Assembly: GCA_026393755.1 (NCBI GenBank)
Contig: JAPKZO010000032.1
Location: 1 to 64,000 of the forward strand
Source: Acidobacteriota bacterium
GTDB taxonomy: Bacteria; Acidobacteriota; Vicinamibacteria; Vicinamibacterales; JAKQTR01
Direction: 5' to 3'
Length of the DNA: 64,000 nt
The notes beneath the pieces were generated by a model. It did no database searches. It was not told the origin of the DNA and saw only the letters and a list, made by a program, of their open reading frames with translations. Shown here piece by piece: positions 41,688-51,805 of this stretch. How positions within the stretch are numbered: position 1 is the first letter of the stretch; each line of letters starts with the position of its first letter. A program made the position numbers and the translations under genes.

Positions 41688-42604
41688 TGACGGGTTCGGA
41701 CCGGATGCGCACGGTCGTGGATTTCGCCCGGCCGTTCACGTTGATCGCGCCGGCGCTCGGATTCGTGTCCGCCGCGGCAACCGCGATTGGCGCGCGACCT
41801 GGCGAGGTGTGGAGTTGGTCGCTGGTGGTGCCGCCCATCCTCGGGGCGATCATGGCGGCCGTGCTGAACGTGGCTTCAAACGGCCTCAACCAGATCTTCG
41901 ATTTCGAGATCGATCGGATCAACAAGCCGAAGCGACCGCTGCCGAGCGGACGGATGGGATTGGGCGAGGCGTGGGGCATCACGCTGGTGAGTTTTGCGGT
42001 GGCGTTCGTCCTCGCGTGGTTCGTGGCGCCGGGCGGCCGACACGAGTGCTTCTGGATGGTGCTGGCAGCCGCGTTCATCACGACGCTCTACTCCGTGCCC
42101 CCGTTCCGCACGAAGCGGCTGGGCATCTGGGCCAACGTGACGATTGCGATCCCTCGCGGCGTTCTGCTGAAAGTCGCGGGCTGGTCGGCGGTGAAGACCG
42201 CGGCCGGGTTCGAGCCGTGGTACCTGGGGGCGATCTTCGGGCTGTTCCTGCTCGGCGCGACAACGACGAAGGATTTCGCCGATATGAAAGGCGACGCCCG
42301 CGGCGGATGCCGGACGCTGCCGATTCGGTATGGCGTGACTCGGGCGGCGTGGATGATCTCGCCCTCGTTCGTGCTGCCGTTTCTGATGATCCCGGCGGGC
42401 GCGTGGATGGGCGTTCTCACCGGCAATTTCTGGCTGCTACAGGGGCTGGGCCTGCTGATGACGGCCTACGGCCTGTACGTCTGCTACCTGATGCTGCGAC
42501 AGCCCGACACGCTCGCGGTCGAGGAAAACCACGTGTCGTGGGCGCACATGTACCGCATGATGTTTGTCGCCCAGATCGGCTTCGCGCTGGCGTACCTGCT
42601 GTGA
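41687..42604 (+). CDS. UbiA family prenyltransferase
   Basis: Protein of 305 aa with eight or nine helices. The first Asp-rich motif is NGLNQIFDFEIDRINKPKRPLPSG near residue 60 (NxxxDxxxD) and the second is KDFADMKGDARGGCRTLP near 190. It transfers a prenyl chain from its diphosphate to an aromatic or other acceptor in the membrane. It resembles the ChlG/homogentisate-prenyltransferase/DGGGP-synthase branch more than UbiA proper, but the acceptor cannot be told. The ATG at 41687 overlaps the DUF92 stop as TGATG, so it is translationally coupled to the predicted prenyl-diphosphate maker. Confidence 0.88.
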   Translation: MTGSDRMRTVVDFARPFTLIAPALGFVSAAATAIGARPGEVWSWSLVVPPILGAIMAAVLNVASNGLNQIFDFEIDRINKPKRPLPSGRMGLGEAWGITLVSFAVAFVLAWFVAPGGRHECFWMVLAAAFITTLYSVPPFRTKRLGIWANVTIAIPRGVLLKVAGWSAVKTAAGFEPWYLGAIFGLFLLGATTTKDFADMKGDARGGCRTLPIRYGVTRAAWMISPSFVLPFLMIPAGAWMGVLTGNFWLLQGLGLLMTAYGLYVCYLMLRQPDTLAVEENHVSWAHMYRMMFVAQIGFALAYLL

Positions 42605-42613
42605 GCCGTATTT

Positions 42614-42671
42614 GGGGCCAGGCCCCGTTTCTTGCGGGCGGGCCGAGAGAACAGAAATGGGGCCTGGCCCC
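42614..42671. repeat. Inverted pair of GGGGCC-N-GGCCCC palindromes
   Basis: GGGGCC-A-GGCCCC (42614-42626) and GGGGCC-T-GGCCCC (42659-42671) lie in opposite orientation, flanked by TTT and GAAAT. They fill the 69-bp gap between the convergent ubiA and htpX genes and may serve as a bidirectional terminator. The same core is found twice within tgt. Confidence 0.85.
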
Positions 42672-42673
42672 AA

Positions 42674-43507
42674 CTACTGGCCGAGCAGCGCGCGGATGCG
42701 CGACTCGGTGGGCGGATGCGTGCTGAACAGCGACATCATGCCCGACACGGTGAACGGCTTGATGATGAACATGTGCGCGGTGGCCGCATTGGCATCGAGC
42801 GGGATCCGCTTCGACGCGACTTCGAGCTTCTTGAGTGCGTCCACCAGGCCGTAGGGCGAGCCGGCAATCTCCGCCCCGCCGGCGTCCGCGCCGTACTCAC
42901 GGGATCGCGAGATGGCCGACTGGATCAGGATGGCCGCCAGCGGCGCGAGGATGATCGTCGCCAGCAGCGCGATGGGGTTCGAGCCTTCGCGATCGTCGCT
43001 CCGGCCTCCCCCGAAAAACGCCGCCCAGCGCGCCATGTTCGCGATCATCATGATCGCGGCGGCCAGCGTGGCCGCAATCGAACTGATCAGGATGTCGCGA
43101 TTCTTGACGTGCGTCAGCTCGTGACCGATGACGCCTTCCAGTTCTCGATCATCGAGGATGCCCAGGATGCCCTCGGTGGCCGCCACGGCCGCATGAGACG
43201 GATCGCGTCCGGTCGCGAACGCGTTGGGCGAGGGATCCGGGATCACGTACACCTTCGGCATCGGCAGGTTCGCGCGCTGCGCCAGCCGCGCCACGGTCTG
43301 GTAGAGCCGGTGTTCGGGCCCGACCGGCTGAGCCTTGTACATTCGCAGGACGATCTTGTCGGAGAACCAGTACGAGCCGAAATTCATGATGACGGCAAAG
43401 CCAAACGCGATGACGAGGCCGCCTCCCCCGCCGAGCATCTCGCCGATCACCATGAGCACGCCGCTCAGAAGGCCTAGCAGGAGTGTGGTCTTGAATGTGT
43501 TTCCCAT
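42674..43507 (-). CDS. htpX: HtpX family membrane metalloprotease
   Basis: Protein of 277 aa. Two N-terminal helices are followed by NAFATGRDPSHAAVAATEGIL near 95, the zinc motif HELTH near 129, two more helices, and SREYGADAGGAEIAG near 207 supplying the third ligand Glu. It degrades damaged inner-membrane proteins, sharing tasks with FtsH. Upstream is the M20 peptidase gene, ended by its own hairpin. Confidence 0.95.
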   Translation of the reverse strand: MGNTFKTTLLLGLLSGVLMVIGEMLGGGGGLVIAFGFAVIMNFGSYWFSDKIVLRMYKAQPVGPEHRLYQTVARLAQRANLPMPKVYVIPDPSPNAFATGRDPSHAAVAATEGILGILDDRELEGVIGHELTHVKNRDILISSIAATLAAAIMMIANMARWAAFFGGGRSDDREGSNPIALLATIILAPLAAILIQSAISRSREYGADAGGAEIAGSPYGLVDALKKLEVASKRIPLDANAATAHMFIIKPFTVSGMMSLFSTHPPTESRIRALLGQ

Positions 43508-43612
43508 ATGTGTATCCGCATGAAAGCCGTCGCAGTTCCAGCTCAGTGCTTCGACTCGGAACTAGGATAGCGCATTCTCACGCCGCAATCCGGTCAGCGA
43601 CCTCGCTCAGCA

Positions 43613-43665
43613 CTAAGTCCTGAGGGAATGAGTTCGCCACCGAACTCGTGAATCGAAGGACTTAG
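43613..43665. repeat. Nested hairpin at the 3' end of the M20 peptidase gene
   Basis: CTAAGTCCT (43613-43621) pairs with AGGACTTAG (43657-43665). Inside, GAGTTCG pairs with CGAACTC around a 4-nt loop (43630-43647). The right arm contains the M20 stop codon. There is no T tail, so it is more likely a 3'-end protecting or REP-type structure than a classical terminator. Confidence 0.6.
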
Positions 43666-44798
43666 CGCGCCAGGATCCGTTCGATCAAACCGGCGATCAG
43701 GGCGGCGCGCCACGGCAACTGGCCAAGATCGACGTGCTCGTCAAGTCCGTGGGCGCCAGCGCCGACGGCGCCGAGGCCATCTAATGTTGGGACGTCCAGA
43801 GCCGCCGTGAAGTTTCCGTCGGATCCGCCGCCGGTTGAGCCTTCGCCCAGTGTTCGCCCAAGGCCAGCCGCAACGGCCTGCGCCTGGCGAAACAGCGCCT
43901 CGACCACCGGTGTCCGCTCGAATGGAGGCCGATCCAGGCCGCCTGTCACGCTGAGGACGGCTCCAGGGATCTGCGGCCGAAGCGCCTGCATCGCGCGGGT
44001 CACGCGGTCGGCGTCTTCAAGGGTCGCCGCGCGCACGTCGATAAGCGCCTCAGCCTCTGCCGGAATGACATTGCCGCGGGTGCCGCCCCGCACGATGCCG
44101 ACACTGAGCGTGGTCCCGCCGGCAGGATCCTGCAGCGATTCGATGGCCAGGATCTGCCGGGCCAGCTCCCGAATGGCACTGATGCCGCGTTCGGGCTCGA
44201 TCCCCGCGTGCGCGGGTCTGCCTGTCACGCGCAGGTGGAACTCGCCGCAGCCCTTGCGTGCGGTCTTGAGGGCGCCGCCAGGCAGCGATGGCTCGAGCAC
44301 GAGCACGGCGTCGGAGAGCCGGGCCTCGTTTTCAATGATGCTCCGCGAGGTGGCACTGCCGGTTTCCTCGTCGCTCGTCAGCAACACCCTCACCCGGCCG
44401 CGCAGTTCGGACGCCGAGTCCTGCAGTGCGCGCATCGCGAGCAGCGCGATCACGATTCCGGCTTTCATGTCGAACACGCCGGGGCCAAAGAGCACATCAG
44501 CCTTGTGCCGCAGCGGCCGCCGTTCCAGTTCGCCCACCGGCCAGACGGTATCGAGGTGTCCGAGTATCAGAATCTGGCGCGCGCCGGAACCGAACTCAGC
44601 CAACAGGTGGTCGCCCGCCGCCTCGCACGCCAGCACGCGCACGCTGCCGCCGACCCGTCTGATCATCCGAGCGACTTCCCTCCCACAGGCGTCGACCGCC
44701 GCCTTGTCGCCGGTCGGCGACTCAAGACGCACGAGCGCCTCGACGGCCTCCGTCGCCCAGGGCAACTCCGCCGCACAGAATGTCAGGTGGCTGTCCAT
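43662..44798 (-). CDS. M20 family metallopeptidase (carboxypeptidase G2-like)
   Basis: Protein of 378 aa. Zinc ligands and catalytic residues are visible: ILGHLDTVWP (His and Asp) near 75, GPGVFDMKAG near 99, SDEETGS with the catalytic Glu near 131, and the C-terminal His in GAGAHGLDEHVDLG. The dimerisation domain lies between. CPG2-like enzymes remove C-terminal glutamate or hydrolyse acyl-amino acids. There is no signal peptide, so it is cytoplasmic. The ATG at 44798 has no Shine-Dalgarno and lies exactly 18 bp from the start of the divergent gene. Confidence 0.9.
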   Translation of the reverse strand: MDSHLTFCAAELPWATEAVEALVRLESPTGDKAAVDACGREVARMIRRVGGSVRVLACEAAGDHLLAEFGSGARQILILGHLDTVWPVGELERRPLRHKADVLFGPGVFDMKAGIVIALLAMRALQDSASELRGRVRVLLTSDEETGSATSRSIIENEARLSDAVLVLEPSLPGGALKTARKGCGEFHLRVTGRPAHAGIEPERGISAIRELARQILAIESLQDPAGGTTLSVGIVRGGTRGNVIPAEAEALIDVRAATLEDADRVTRAMQALRPQIPGAVLSVTGGLDRPPFERTPVVEALFRQAQAVAAGLGRTLGEGSTGGGSDGNFTAALDVPTLDGLGAVGAGAHGLDEHVDLGQLPWRAALIAGLIERILAR

Positions 44799-44815
44799 GT
44801 CTATATAATGATCCC
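44799..44815. promoter_or_regulatory. Overlapping divergent -10 elements between two apparently leaderless genes
   Basis: Only 17 bp separate the two ATGs. On the plus strand TATAAT (44804-44809) is followed by a 6-nt discriminator and then the ATG at 44816. On the minus strand CATTAT (44805-44810) is followed by a 6-nt discriminator and the ATG at 44798. Both start sites would coincide with the start codons, 18 bp apart. Confidence 0.6.
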
Positions 44816-45463
44816 ATGTTCCGCCTTCGGTACGTGAGCGGCGTTCTGGTATGTGTGGCGCTTCTGGCGATGGCCGGGCAGGCTCAGGCCCAGCCGCCTG
44901 TGGCCAAACCTCAGCCGCCACCAGCCGGCGCCACTCCAGCGCCGGCCAAGCCCGTCGCGCCTGCAACCGGCGCGCAGGCTCAACAGCCGGGTCCGGCGAA
45001 ACCAGCGGCGGCAGCAACGACCGCGCCGGCTCAGACATCGGCTCCAGCCGTTCCCAAGATTCAGCCCGCCACCGACGCCGCGACGGAGGCACAGCCGACC
45101 GAAACGCAACTCGGCGTGAGGCTGTATCCGGGCGCCACATTCCTCGGCTCGTACGACGCCGGACGCGGCCAGCGCTTCTACCTGTTCGGCGTACAGCAGA
45201 CATTCTCGAACACGGTGACGTTCTACAAGACCGATCTAGGCAAAGGCGAACTGGTGTTCGAGGCGCCGCCGATCCACATGTTTGACGTCGGCAAGTTCCG
45301 GGAAGAGACGATGGCGTTTCCGCCAAGCGTGACGATCAAGGACTACACGTGGGGAGAAGCGCCAGGCTACCCGAACCCCAAGCCTGGCGCGACGCCGGCG
45401 ACGTTTCCGACGGTGATTCAGATCGTGCCGCAGCCAGCCACAGCCGCCGGTCCAATCCGCTAG
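44816..45463 (+). CDS. Secreted Pro/Ala-rich protein of unknown function
   Basis: Protein of 215 aa. A signal peptide (VSGVLVCVALLAMAGQAQA) is followed by a low-complexity Pro/Ala/Gln linker (about 25-90). A compact C-terminal domain begins QLGVRLYPGATFLGSYDAGRGQRFYLFG and includes VTFYKTDLGKGELVFEAPPIHMFDVGKF. No family is recognised with confidence. A similar domain order (secreted, linker, small beta-rich domain) suggests a periplasmic binding or envelope role. It lacks a Shine-Dalgarno and starts at the predicted transcription start. A perfect 14-bp palindrome (ATCCGCTAGCGGAT, 45455-45468) covers its stop codon. Confidence 0.78.
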   Translation: MFRLRYVSGVLVCVALLAMAGQAQAQPPVAKPQPPPAGATPAPAKPVAPATGAQAQQPGPAKPAAAATTAPAQTSAPAVPKIQPATDAATEAQPTETQLGVRLYPGATFLGSYDAGRGQRFYLFGVQQTFSNTVTFYKTDLGKGELVFEAPPIHMFDVGKFREETMAFPPSVTIKDYTWGEAPGYPNPKPGATPATFPTVIQIVPQPATAAGPIR

Positions 45464-45475
45464 CGGATCGCCGGT

Positions 45476-47335
<1,860 letters not shown>

Positions 47336-47381
47336 TCAACCTGGAGCCTGATGGTGACGGAGAACGGACGAGGCGGGATGC

Positions 47382-47455
47382 CGCGCTCCCTCCGCCGGTC
47401 TCAACCGGATCAGGTTCCAAGGGTGTATCTCAATCCCAGAGGGATACCCCTGACG
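47382..47455 (-). ncRNA. TPP riboswitch (THI element) of thiC
   Basis: Read on the minus strand it carries the conserved blocks in order: AGGGGTATCC, TGAGATACACCC, GGAACCTGATCCGG and ACCGGCGGAGGGA. These are the P2/P3 pyrimidine-sensor and P4/P5 diphosphate-sensor elements. The usual CTGAGA reads TTGAGA here. Binding of thiamin diphosphate would switch off thiC. Confidence 0.93.
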
Positions 47456-47464
47456 GCTATGGGC

Positions 47465-47470
47465 ACTATA
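47465..47470 (-). promoter_or_regulatory. Candidate -10 element for the thiC transcript
   Basis: TATAGT on the minus strand, about 10 bp before the riboswitch. No good -35 is present. The family B palindrome lies 20 bp further upstream, over the expected -35 region. Confidence 0.4.
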
Positions 47471-47490
47471 CCACGCGGGATTCTGGGGTC

Positions 47491-47510
47491 GGGCACGGCA
47501 TGCCGTGCCC
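47491..47510. repeat. 20-bp perfect palindrome, family B, copy 3
   Basis: GGGCACGGCATGCCGTGCCC, identical to 8067-8086. It sits at roughly -35 relative to the candidate thiC -10. Confidence 0.85.
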
Positions 47511-47625
47511 GCCTCAGCCTGCCGTCACCAACTCATCCAGCGTCTTCCGCACGTGCTGAGGTGATCGCGCCTGGCAGTAGGGTCATTGATCGTGACGGCC
47601 GCCTTGACGGCCAGCTTTACCTTGA

Positions 47626-47638
47626 TTGACAATTGTAA
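47626..47638. promoter_or_regulatory. Probable operator of the toxin-antitoxin operon
   Basis: TTGACAATTGTAA is a near-perfect palindrome (TTnACAATTGTnAA) abutting the AAAGGAGG Shine-Dalgarno of the antitoxin gene. AbrB-type antitoxins usually bind such palindromes to repress their own operon. Confidence 0.55.
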
Positions 47639-47649
47639 AGGAGGCCATG

Positions 47650-47868
47650 ATGCCAGAGGTGACCATGTCGAGCAAGAACCAGATTGTCGTGCCGCGGGGG
47701 GCTCGTGAAGCGCTCCGGCTCAAGCCGGGCTCGAAGCTCGAAGTGTTGGTTCAGGGGGACAGCCTGGTTGTGATGCGGGTTCCACGCAATCCGGCCAGAG
47801 CTCTTGCGGGATCGCTGCGTGGCACCTACCCGTCCGGGTACCTCGTGCGCGAACGAGAAAGCTGGTGA
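47650..47868 (+). CDS. vapB: AbrB/MazE-type antitoxin
   Basis: Protein of 72 aa. The N-terminal SpoVT/AbrB swapped-hairpin domain (VTMSSKNQIVVPRGAREALRLKPG, LEVLVQGDSLVVMRV) binds DNA. The C-terminal tail (ALAGSLRGTYPSGYLVRERESW) would wrap the toxin. Of two adjacent ATGs, the one at 47650 is better spaced from AAAGGAGG. Its stop overlaps the toxin start as GTGA. Confidence 0.88.
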   Translation: MPEVTMSSKNQIVVPRGAREALRLKPGSKLEVLVQGDSLVVMRVPRNPARALAGSLRGTYPSGYLVRERESW

Positions 47869-48332
47869 GCGGTCCAGCCCGCCTTGGGGCATTTCTCGCC
47901 CGCCACCGCAGGATCGGGGTGGACACGGCACCGCTGGTCTACCACCTGGAAGGCGATCCTCGGTACCTCGAAGCCACGACGGCCCTGTTCACGTGGCTGC
48001 AGGGCCAGGGCGCCAGCGCCGTGACCTCAACGCTGACTCTGACCGAACTGCTCGTGCAGCCGTACCGGATGAAGGACCGTCACCGCGCGGCCGTCGCATT
48101 TGCGGCGACGGCCCTCCTGAGGCACCTGGAGTGGGTGCCACCCACCTTGGGCATCGCGGATCGGGCAGCGCGGCTCCGAGCCGAGCATCGCCTGCGCACG
48201 CCGGACGCCATCCAGATCGCCACGGCGATCGTTGGCGGGGCAACCGGGTTTGTCACCAACGATTTCGATTTCAGACGCGTCGCTGGCCTCGAGGTGCTCG
48301 TCCTCGACGATCTATCAGGTGGTTCGGCTTGA
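47865..48332 (+). CDS. vapC: PIN-domain toxin (VapC family)
   Basis: Protein of 155 aa starting at GTG. Acidic residues of the PIN ribonuclease site are in place: GVDTAPLVYHLEG near 18, LTLTELLVQP near 60, TPDAIQIATA near 111 and VTNDFDFRR near 129. VapC toxins cleave specific tRNAs or rRNA when free of antitoxin. It is directly coupled to the AbrB-type antitoxin gene, and a SEC-C gene follows 24 bp later. Confidence 0.9.
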   Translation: MSGPARLGAFLARHRRIGVDTAPLVYHLEGDPRYLEATTALFTWLQGQGASAVTSTLTLTELLVQPYRMKDRHRAAVAFAATALLRHLEWVPPTLGIADRAARLRAEHRLRTPDAIQIATAIVGGATGFVTNDFDFRRVAGLEVLVLDDLSGGSA

Positions 48333-48356
48333 TTCCCGAACGTCAGGAGGTCATCG

Positions 48357-49814
48357 ATGTCGGTCGGCCGAAATGACCCATGTCCGTGCGGCAGCGGGCG
48401 CAAGTACAAGCAGTGCTGCCTGTCGAACCAAGAACTGGGCGAGGTCAGGTGGCGGGCATGGCGCGAGGCCGAGGGCGTCGTAGTCCCGGCGGTCCTGGAG
48501 TTCGCCGGTGACACCTGGGGCGAATCGTTTCTGGAGCACGCATTCGAGCAGTTCTTCTCCGGCTCCCCGGACCCGGAGGATCCGCTGACGCACGGCCAGT
48601 GGGATCAACTCTTCCTGCCCTGGTTCGCGTTCGATTTCATCCCAAGGCCCAGCACGCTCCGGCGATCAGCCAAGTCCTGGCCCAGGACCACGCTCGCCGA
48701 AGCGTACCTGGGCGCGCACGGCCAACATCTGCCGCCGATGGAAACACGGGCGCTCCGGGCGGGGGCAGAGGCGCCACTCAGCTTTATGGTGGTGACGTCG
48801 GTTCAGCCTGGTCAGTCAATCGACGTGAAGGACATCCTGAGCGGGGACGTCCATCACGTGGTGGAACGGAGCGCTTCGACGAGTCTTCTGGCCGGACACG
48901 TGGTTCTCGCCCGCGTGATCGCGGACGGCGATCTTGCAATCATGTCCGGGCTGGGACCATTCCCGCTGTCTCCGACGAGCCATCAGACGGTGATCGACTA
49001 CCGGGAGGCCGTCCTCCGCCCGCGTGGACCCGTCAACCGGGCCAGCGTGAAGGCCGCCGCCCCGGAGATCCTTGCGCTCTACCACCGACTGGCTCACGAA
49101 GCGCTGCACCCTGCGTCGCCACGACTTCAAAACACCGACGGCGATCCGCTGGCACCGACGACGCTGGAATTCAAGGTGCGGTGCAGCGTGCGCGAAGCGT
49201 TCGACCGCCTCAAGACGCTGACCCTCTCGAACGACGACGACGAACTGCTGGCGGACGCATCGTGGTCGGACACGGGTGAGTTGACCACCGTCGAACTGGT
49301 CTGGAGCAAGCGCGGGAATAGGCTGCACCGTCACTGGGACAACACGACGCTTGGCAACCTCGCGTTGTCGCCCGGCGGGTTGCGCGTGTCGGTCAATTCG
49401 ACGAAACGGGCCCGGAAGATCCGGCGCCTCGTTGAGAAGTATCTGGGCAGCGATGGACTGTTCCTGCGGGAGACGATTGAATCGGTTGACGCTCTCCTCG
49501 AAGCCGCGAAGGTCGGCGGCGGTTCGGACGATCCTGCTGACGCCGGCCAGGGCATTGAGGACACGCCAGAGGGCCGGGCCATCCTCGCCGAAATGGGCCG
49601 GCGTCACTGGGAGGCCTGGTTCGACGGGAAGATTCCAGCTCTCGGCGGCGTCACCCCGCGCGAGGCCGCGAAGACACGGCTCGGCTGCGAACGTCTGGAA
49701 GCTCTCCTGGCCGAGTACGCATGGAGAAGCGAAGCTGGGCCGCGCAGCTCTATCGAGCCCGACGTGGCATGGTTGCGAGAGCAATTGGGTCTGCCGGGCG
49801 GAAAGGCCGGCTGA
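48357..49814 (+). CDS. SEC-C motif protein of unknown function
   Basis: Protein of 485 aa. The N-terminus is a SEC-C zinc-binding motif ([17 protein letters not shown], as at the end of SecA). The central 350 residues are of unknown function. A C-terminal segment [46 protein letters not shown] resembles the MbcA/ParS-type module seen in many SEC-C proteins. AGGAGG lies 6 nt before the ATG. It may be transcribed with the vapBC pair. Function is unknown; a link to protein quality control is only suggested by the SEC-C motif. Confidence 0.8.
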   Translation: MSVGRNDPCPCGSGRKYKQCCLSNQELGEVRWRAWREAEGVVVPAVLEFAGDTWGESFLEHAFEQFFSGSPDPEDPLTHGQWDQLFLPWFAFDFIPRPSTLRRSAKSWPRTTLAEAYLGAHGQHLPPMETRALRAGAEAPLSFMVVTSVQPGQSIDVKDILSGDVHHVVERSASTSLLAGHVVLARVIADGDLAIMSGLGPFPLSPTSHQTVIDYREAVLRPRGPVNRASVKAAAPEILALYHRLAHEALHPASPRLQNTDGDPLAPTTLEFKVRCSVREAFDRLKTLTLSNDDDELLADASWSDTGELTTVELVWSKRGNRLHRHWDNTTLGNLALSPGGLRVSVNSTKRARKIRRLVEKYLGSDGLFLRETIESVDALLEAAKVGGGSDDPADAGQGIEDTPEGRAILAEMGRRHWEAWFDGKIPALGGVTPREAAKTRLGCERLEALLAEYAWRSEAGPRSSIEPDVAWLREQLGLPGGKAG

Positions 49815-49851
49815 TCGGCGAACCCTTGGGAGCTTTCGTGGTTCGCTCGCG

Positions 49852-51789
49852 CTAGTTCGGAGTCTCCAGCGCCATCCGCACCTTGGCGGCCAGGTCTGCC
49901 GTGGAGAAGGGCTTCTGGATGAAATGCGCGCCTTCATCCAGCACGCCGTGGTTGGCGATCACGTCTCCCGTGTATCCCGACATGAACAGGCGCTTGAGTC
50001 CTGGATGCCGGGCCGCCAGATTCATCGCCAGGGCCTGACCGTCCATCTCGGGCATGATTACGTCAGTGATGAGCAGGCCGATCTCGCCCGTGTGTGCCCT
50101 GGCCAGACGGAGAGCTTCCCGTGGCGTGCCAGCCGCCAACACCGTGTAGCCCCAGTATTCAAGCATCCTCTGCGTCAGCGTCAGGATGGACCGCTCGTCC
50201 TCCACCAGCAGGATCGTCTCCTGGCCGTGCAGGAGGGGCCTGGCCGCGCCGTCGATCGGGGCCGATTCAGACACGCCCGCATAGCGAGGCAGGTAGATCG
50301 TGAACGTGGTTCCGCGCCCGGGCTTGCTGACGAGATCGATGTAGCCGTGGTTCTGTTTGACTGCGCCGTACACCGTGGCCAGCCCGAGGCCCGTGCCCTT
50401 GCCGCTCTCTTTGGTCGTAAAGAACGGCTCGAACGCGTGGGCCAGCGTTTCCTCGTCCATGCCGCAGCCGTTGTCGCTCACCTCGAGCCGTACATACTGG
50501 CCTGGGACGCACCCCGCGTGCATGGCGCAGTAGTGCTCGTCGAGCATGCTGTTTCCGGTGCCGACAGTCAGCGTGCCGACCCCTGCGATGGCGTCGCGCG
50601 CGTTGACGCACAGGTTCGCCAGGATCTGGTCGGTCTGCGACGGGTCGATGTTGACCAGCCACAGATCCGCGCCCGGCCGCCACTGAAGATCGATGTCCTC
50701 GCCGATGAGCCGGCGTAGCATCGTGACCATGCCCGCAACCATCTCGTTCAGGTCCAGGACTCTGGGCGAGACGGTCTGTTTGCGGGCGAACGCGAGCAGC
50801 TGACGGGTCAGGGCGGCAGAGCGAGCGGCCGCCGCGCGGATTTCCTCGAGGTCTGCATAGAGCGGCTGCGCCGGGTCTACCTGCCCGAGCGCCAGCTCTG
50901 CATGCCCAAGGATCACGCCTAGCATGTTGTTGAAATCGTGGGCCACCCCTCCCGCCAACCGGCCCACCGATTCCATCTTCTGGGCCTGCTGCAGCTGGAC
51001 TTCGAGCCTGGCTTTTTCGGCCTCCGCCTGCTTGCGCCCGGTGATGTCCCGATCAACGCCGCGGTAGCCGGTGTACCGCCCTTCCTCGTCAAACGTGGCC
51101 ACGCCATTCGTGAGCAGACACACGCGGTCGCCGCTTTTCGTGATATTCCAGTTCTCGAGGTCGGTGATCGGGGCTCTGCGGGCGGCGATGTCCGAGAAGA
51201 TTGCCCCGATTCTCCGGCCTTCGTCCGGCGTCATGAAATCGAACGGCGTCTTGCCGATGGTCTCTCCGAACATCTCGATCCCGCTCGGCGAACTGTAGGT
51301 GTAGACGCCGTTCTCGTCCACCTCCCACACCCATTCCCCCAGGCTGGACGTGATATCTCTCAACCGCCTCTCGCTCTCCCGCAGCGCCGATTCGGCGAGC
51401 CTCCGTGCCCTGCGCTCGGCGGCGTCCCGCAATTCCCGCTGGACGGCAGAGCCCAACCGCGCCGGCCGGTCCTTCATCAGATAGTCGTTCGCGCCGGCTT
51501 TGAGAGCTTCGACAGCGGTCTCTTCGCCGACGGTGCCCGAGACGATAATGATCGGAATGTCCGGCCCGCGCGCTTTCAACAACTCCACAGCCCGCAGGCC
51601 GTTGAACTGTGGCAGCTTGTAGTCGCTCAGGACGATCTCCCAACCGTTGCCGAGCTCGGCCAGGTAGTCCGATTCCGTCTCGACGCGTTTCCACTCTGGT
51701 TCGTAGCCTGCGCGCCGCAGTTCGCGCAACATCAGTTCTGCGTCTGGCGGTCGGTCTTCGACGACGAGCACGCGGATGGGTTCGTTCAT
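49852..51789 (-). CDS. Hybrid sensor histidine kinase (REC-PAS-HisKA-HATPase-REC)
   Basis: Protein of 645 aa, cytoplasmic. An N-terminal receiver ([20 protein letters not shown] with the phospho-Asp near 57) is followed by a PAS domain (about 140-265), HisKA with phospho-His in GGVAHDFNN near 296, and HATPase with [17 protein letters not shown] and GKGTGLGL. A second receiver follows ([26 protein letters not shown]). It lacks membrane helices. It is the last gene of the signalling locus, 16 bp after the Rcp1-like receiver gene. Confidence 0.93.
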   Translation of the reverse strand: MNEPIRVLVVEDRPPDAELMLRELRRAGYEPEWKRVETESDYLAELGNGWEIVLSDYKLPQFNGLRAVELLKARGPDIPIIIVSGTVGEETAVEALKAGANDYLMKDRPARLGSAVQRELRDAAERRARRLAESALRESERRLRDITSSLGEWVWEVDENGVYTYSSPSGIEMFGETIGKTPFDFMTPDEGRRIGAIFSDIAARRAPITDLENWNITKSGDRVCLLTNGVATFDEEGRYTGYRGVDRDITGRKQAEAEKARLEVQLQQAQKMESVGRLAGGVAHDFNNMLGVILGHAELALGQVDPAQPLYADLEEIRAAAARSAALTRQLLAFARKQTVSPRVLDLNEMVAGMVTMLRRLIGEDIDLQWRPGADLWLVNIDPSQTDQILANLCVNARDAIAGVGTLTVGTGNSMLDEHYCAMHAGCVPGQYVRLEVSDNGCGMDEETLAHAFEPFFTTKESGKGTGLGLATVYGAVKQNHGYIDLVSKPGRGTTFTIYLPRYAGVSESAPIDGAARPLLHGQETILLVEDERSILTLTQRMLEYWGYTVLAAGTPREALRLARAHTGEIGLLITDVIMPEMDGQALAMNLAARHPGLKRLFMSGYTGDVIANHGVLDEGAHFIQKPFSTADLAAKVRMALETPN

Positions 51790-51805
51790 GGCCGGGGCCT
51801 GAGGA

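Noticed and set aside
45464-45475. Terminator between the secreted unknown and thiC
   Set aside because: The perfect 14-bp palindrome at the stop codon is real, but no T run follows on either strand, so I did not call it a terminator.
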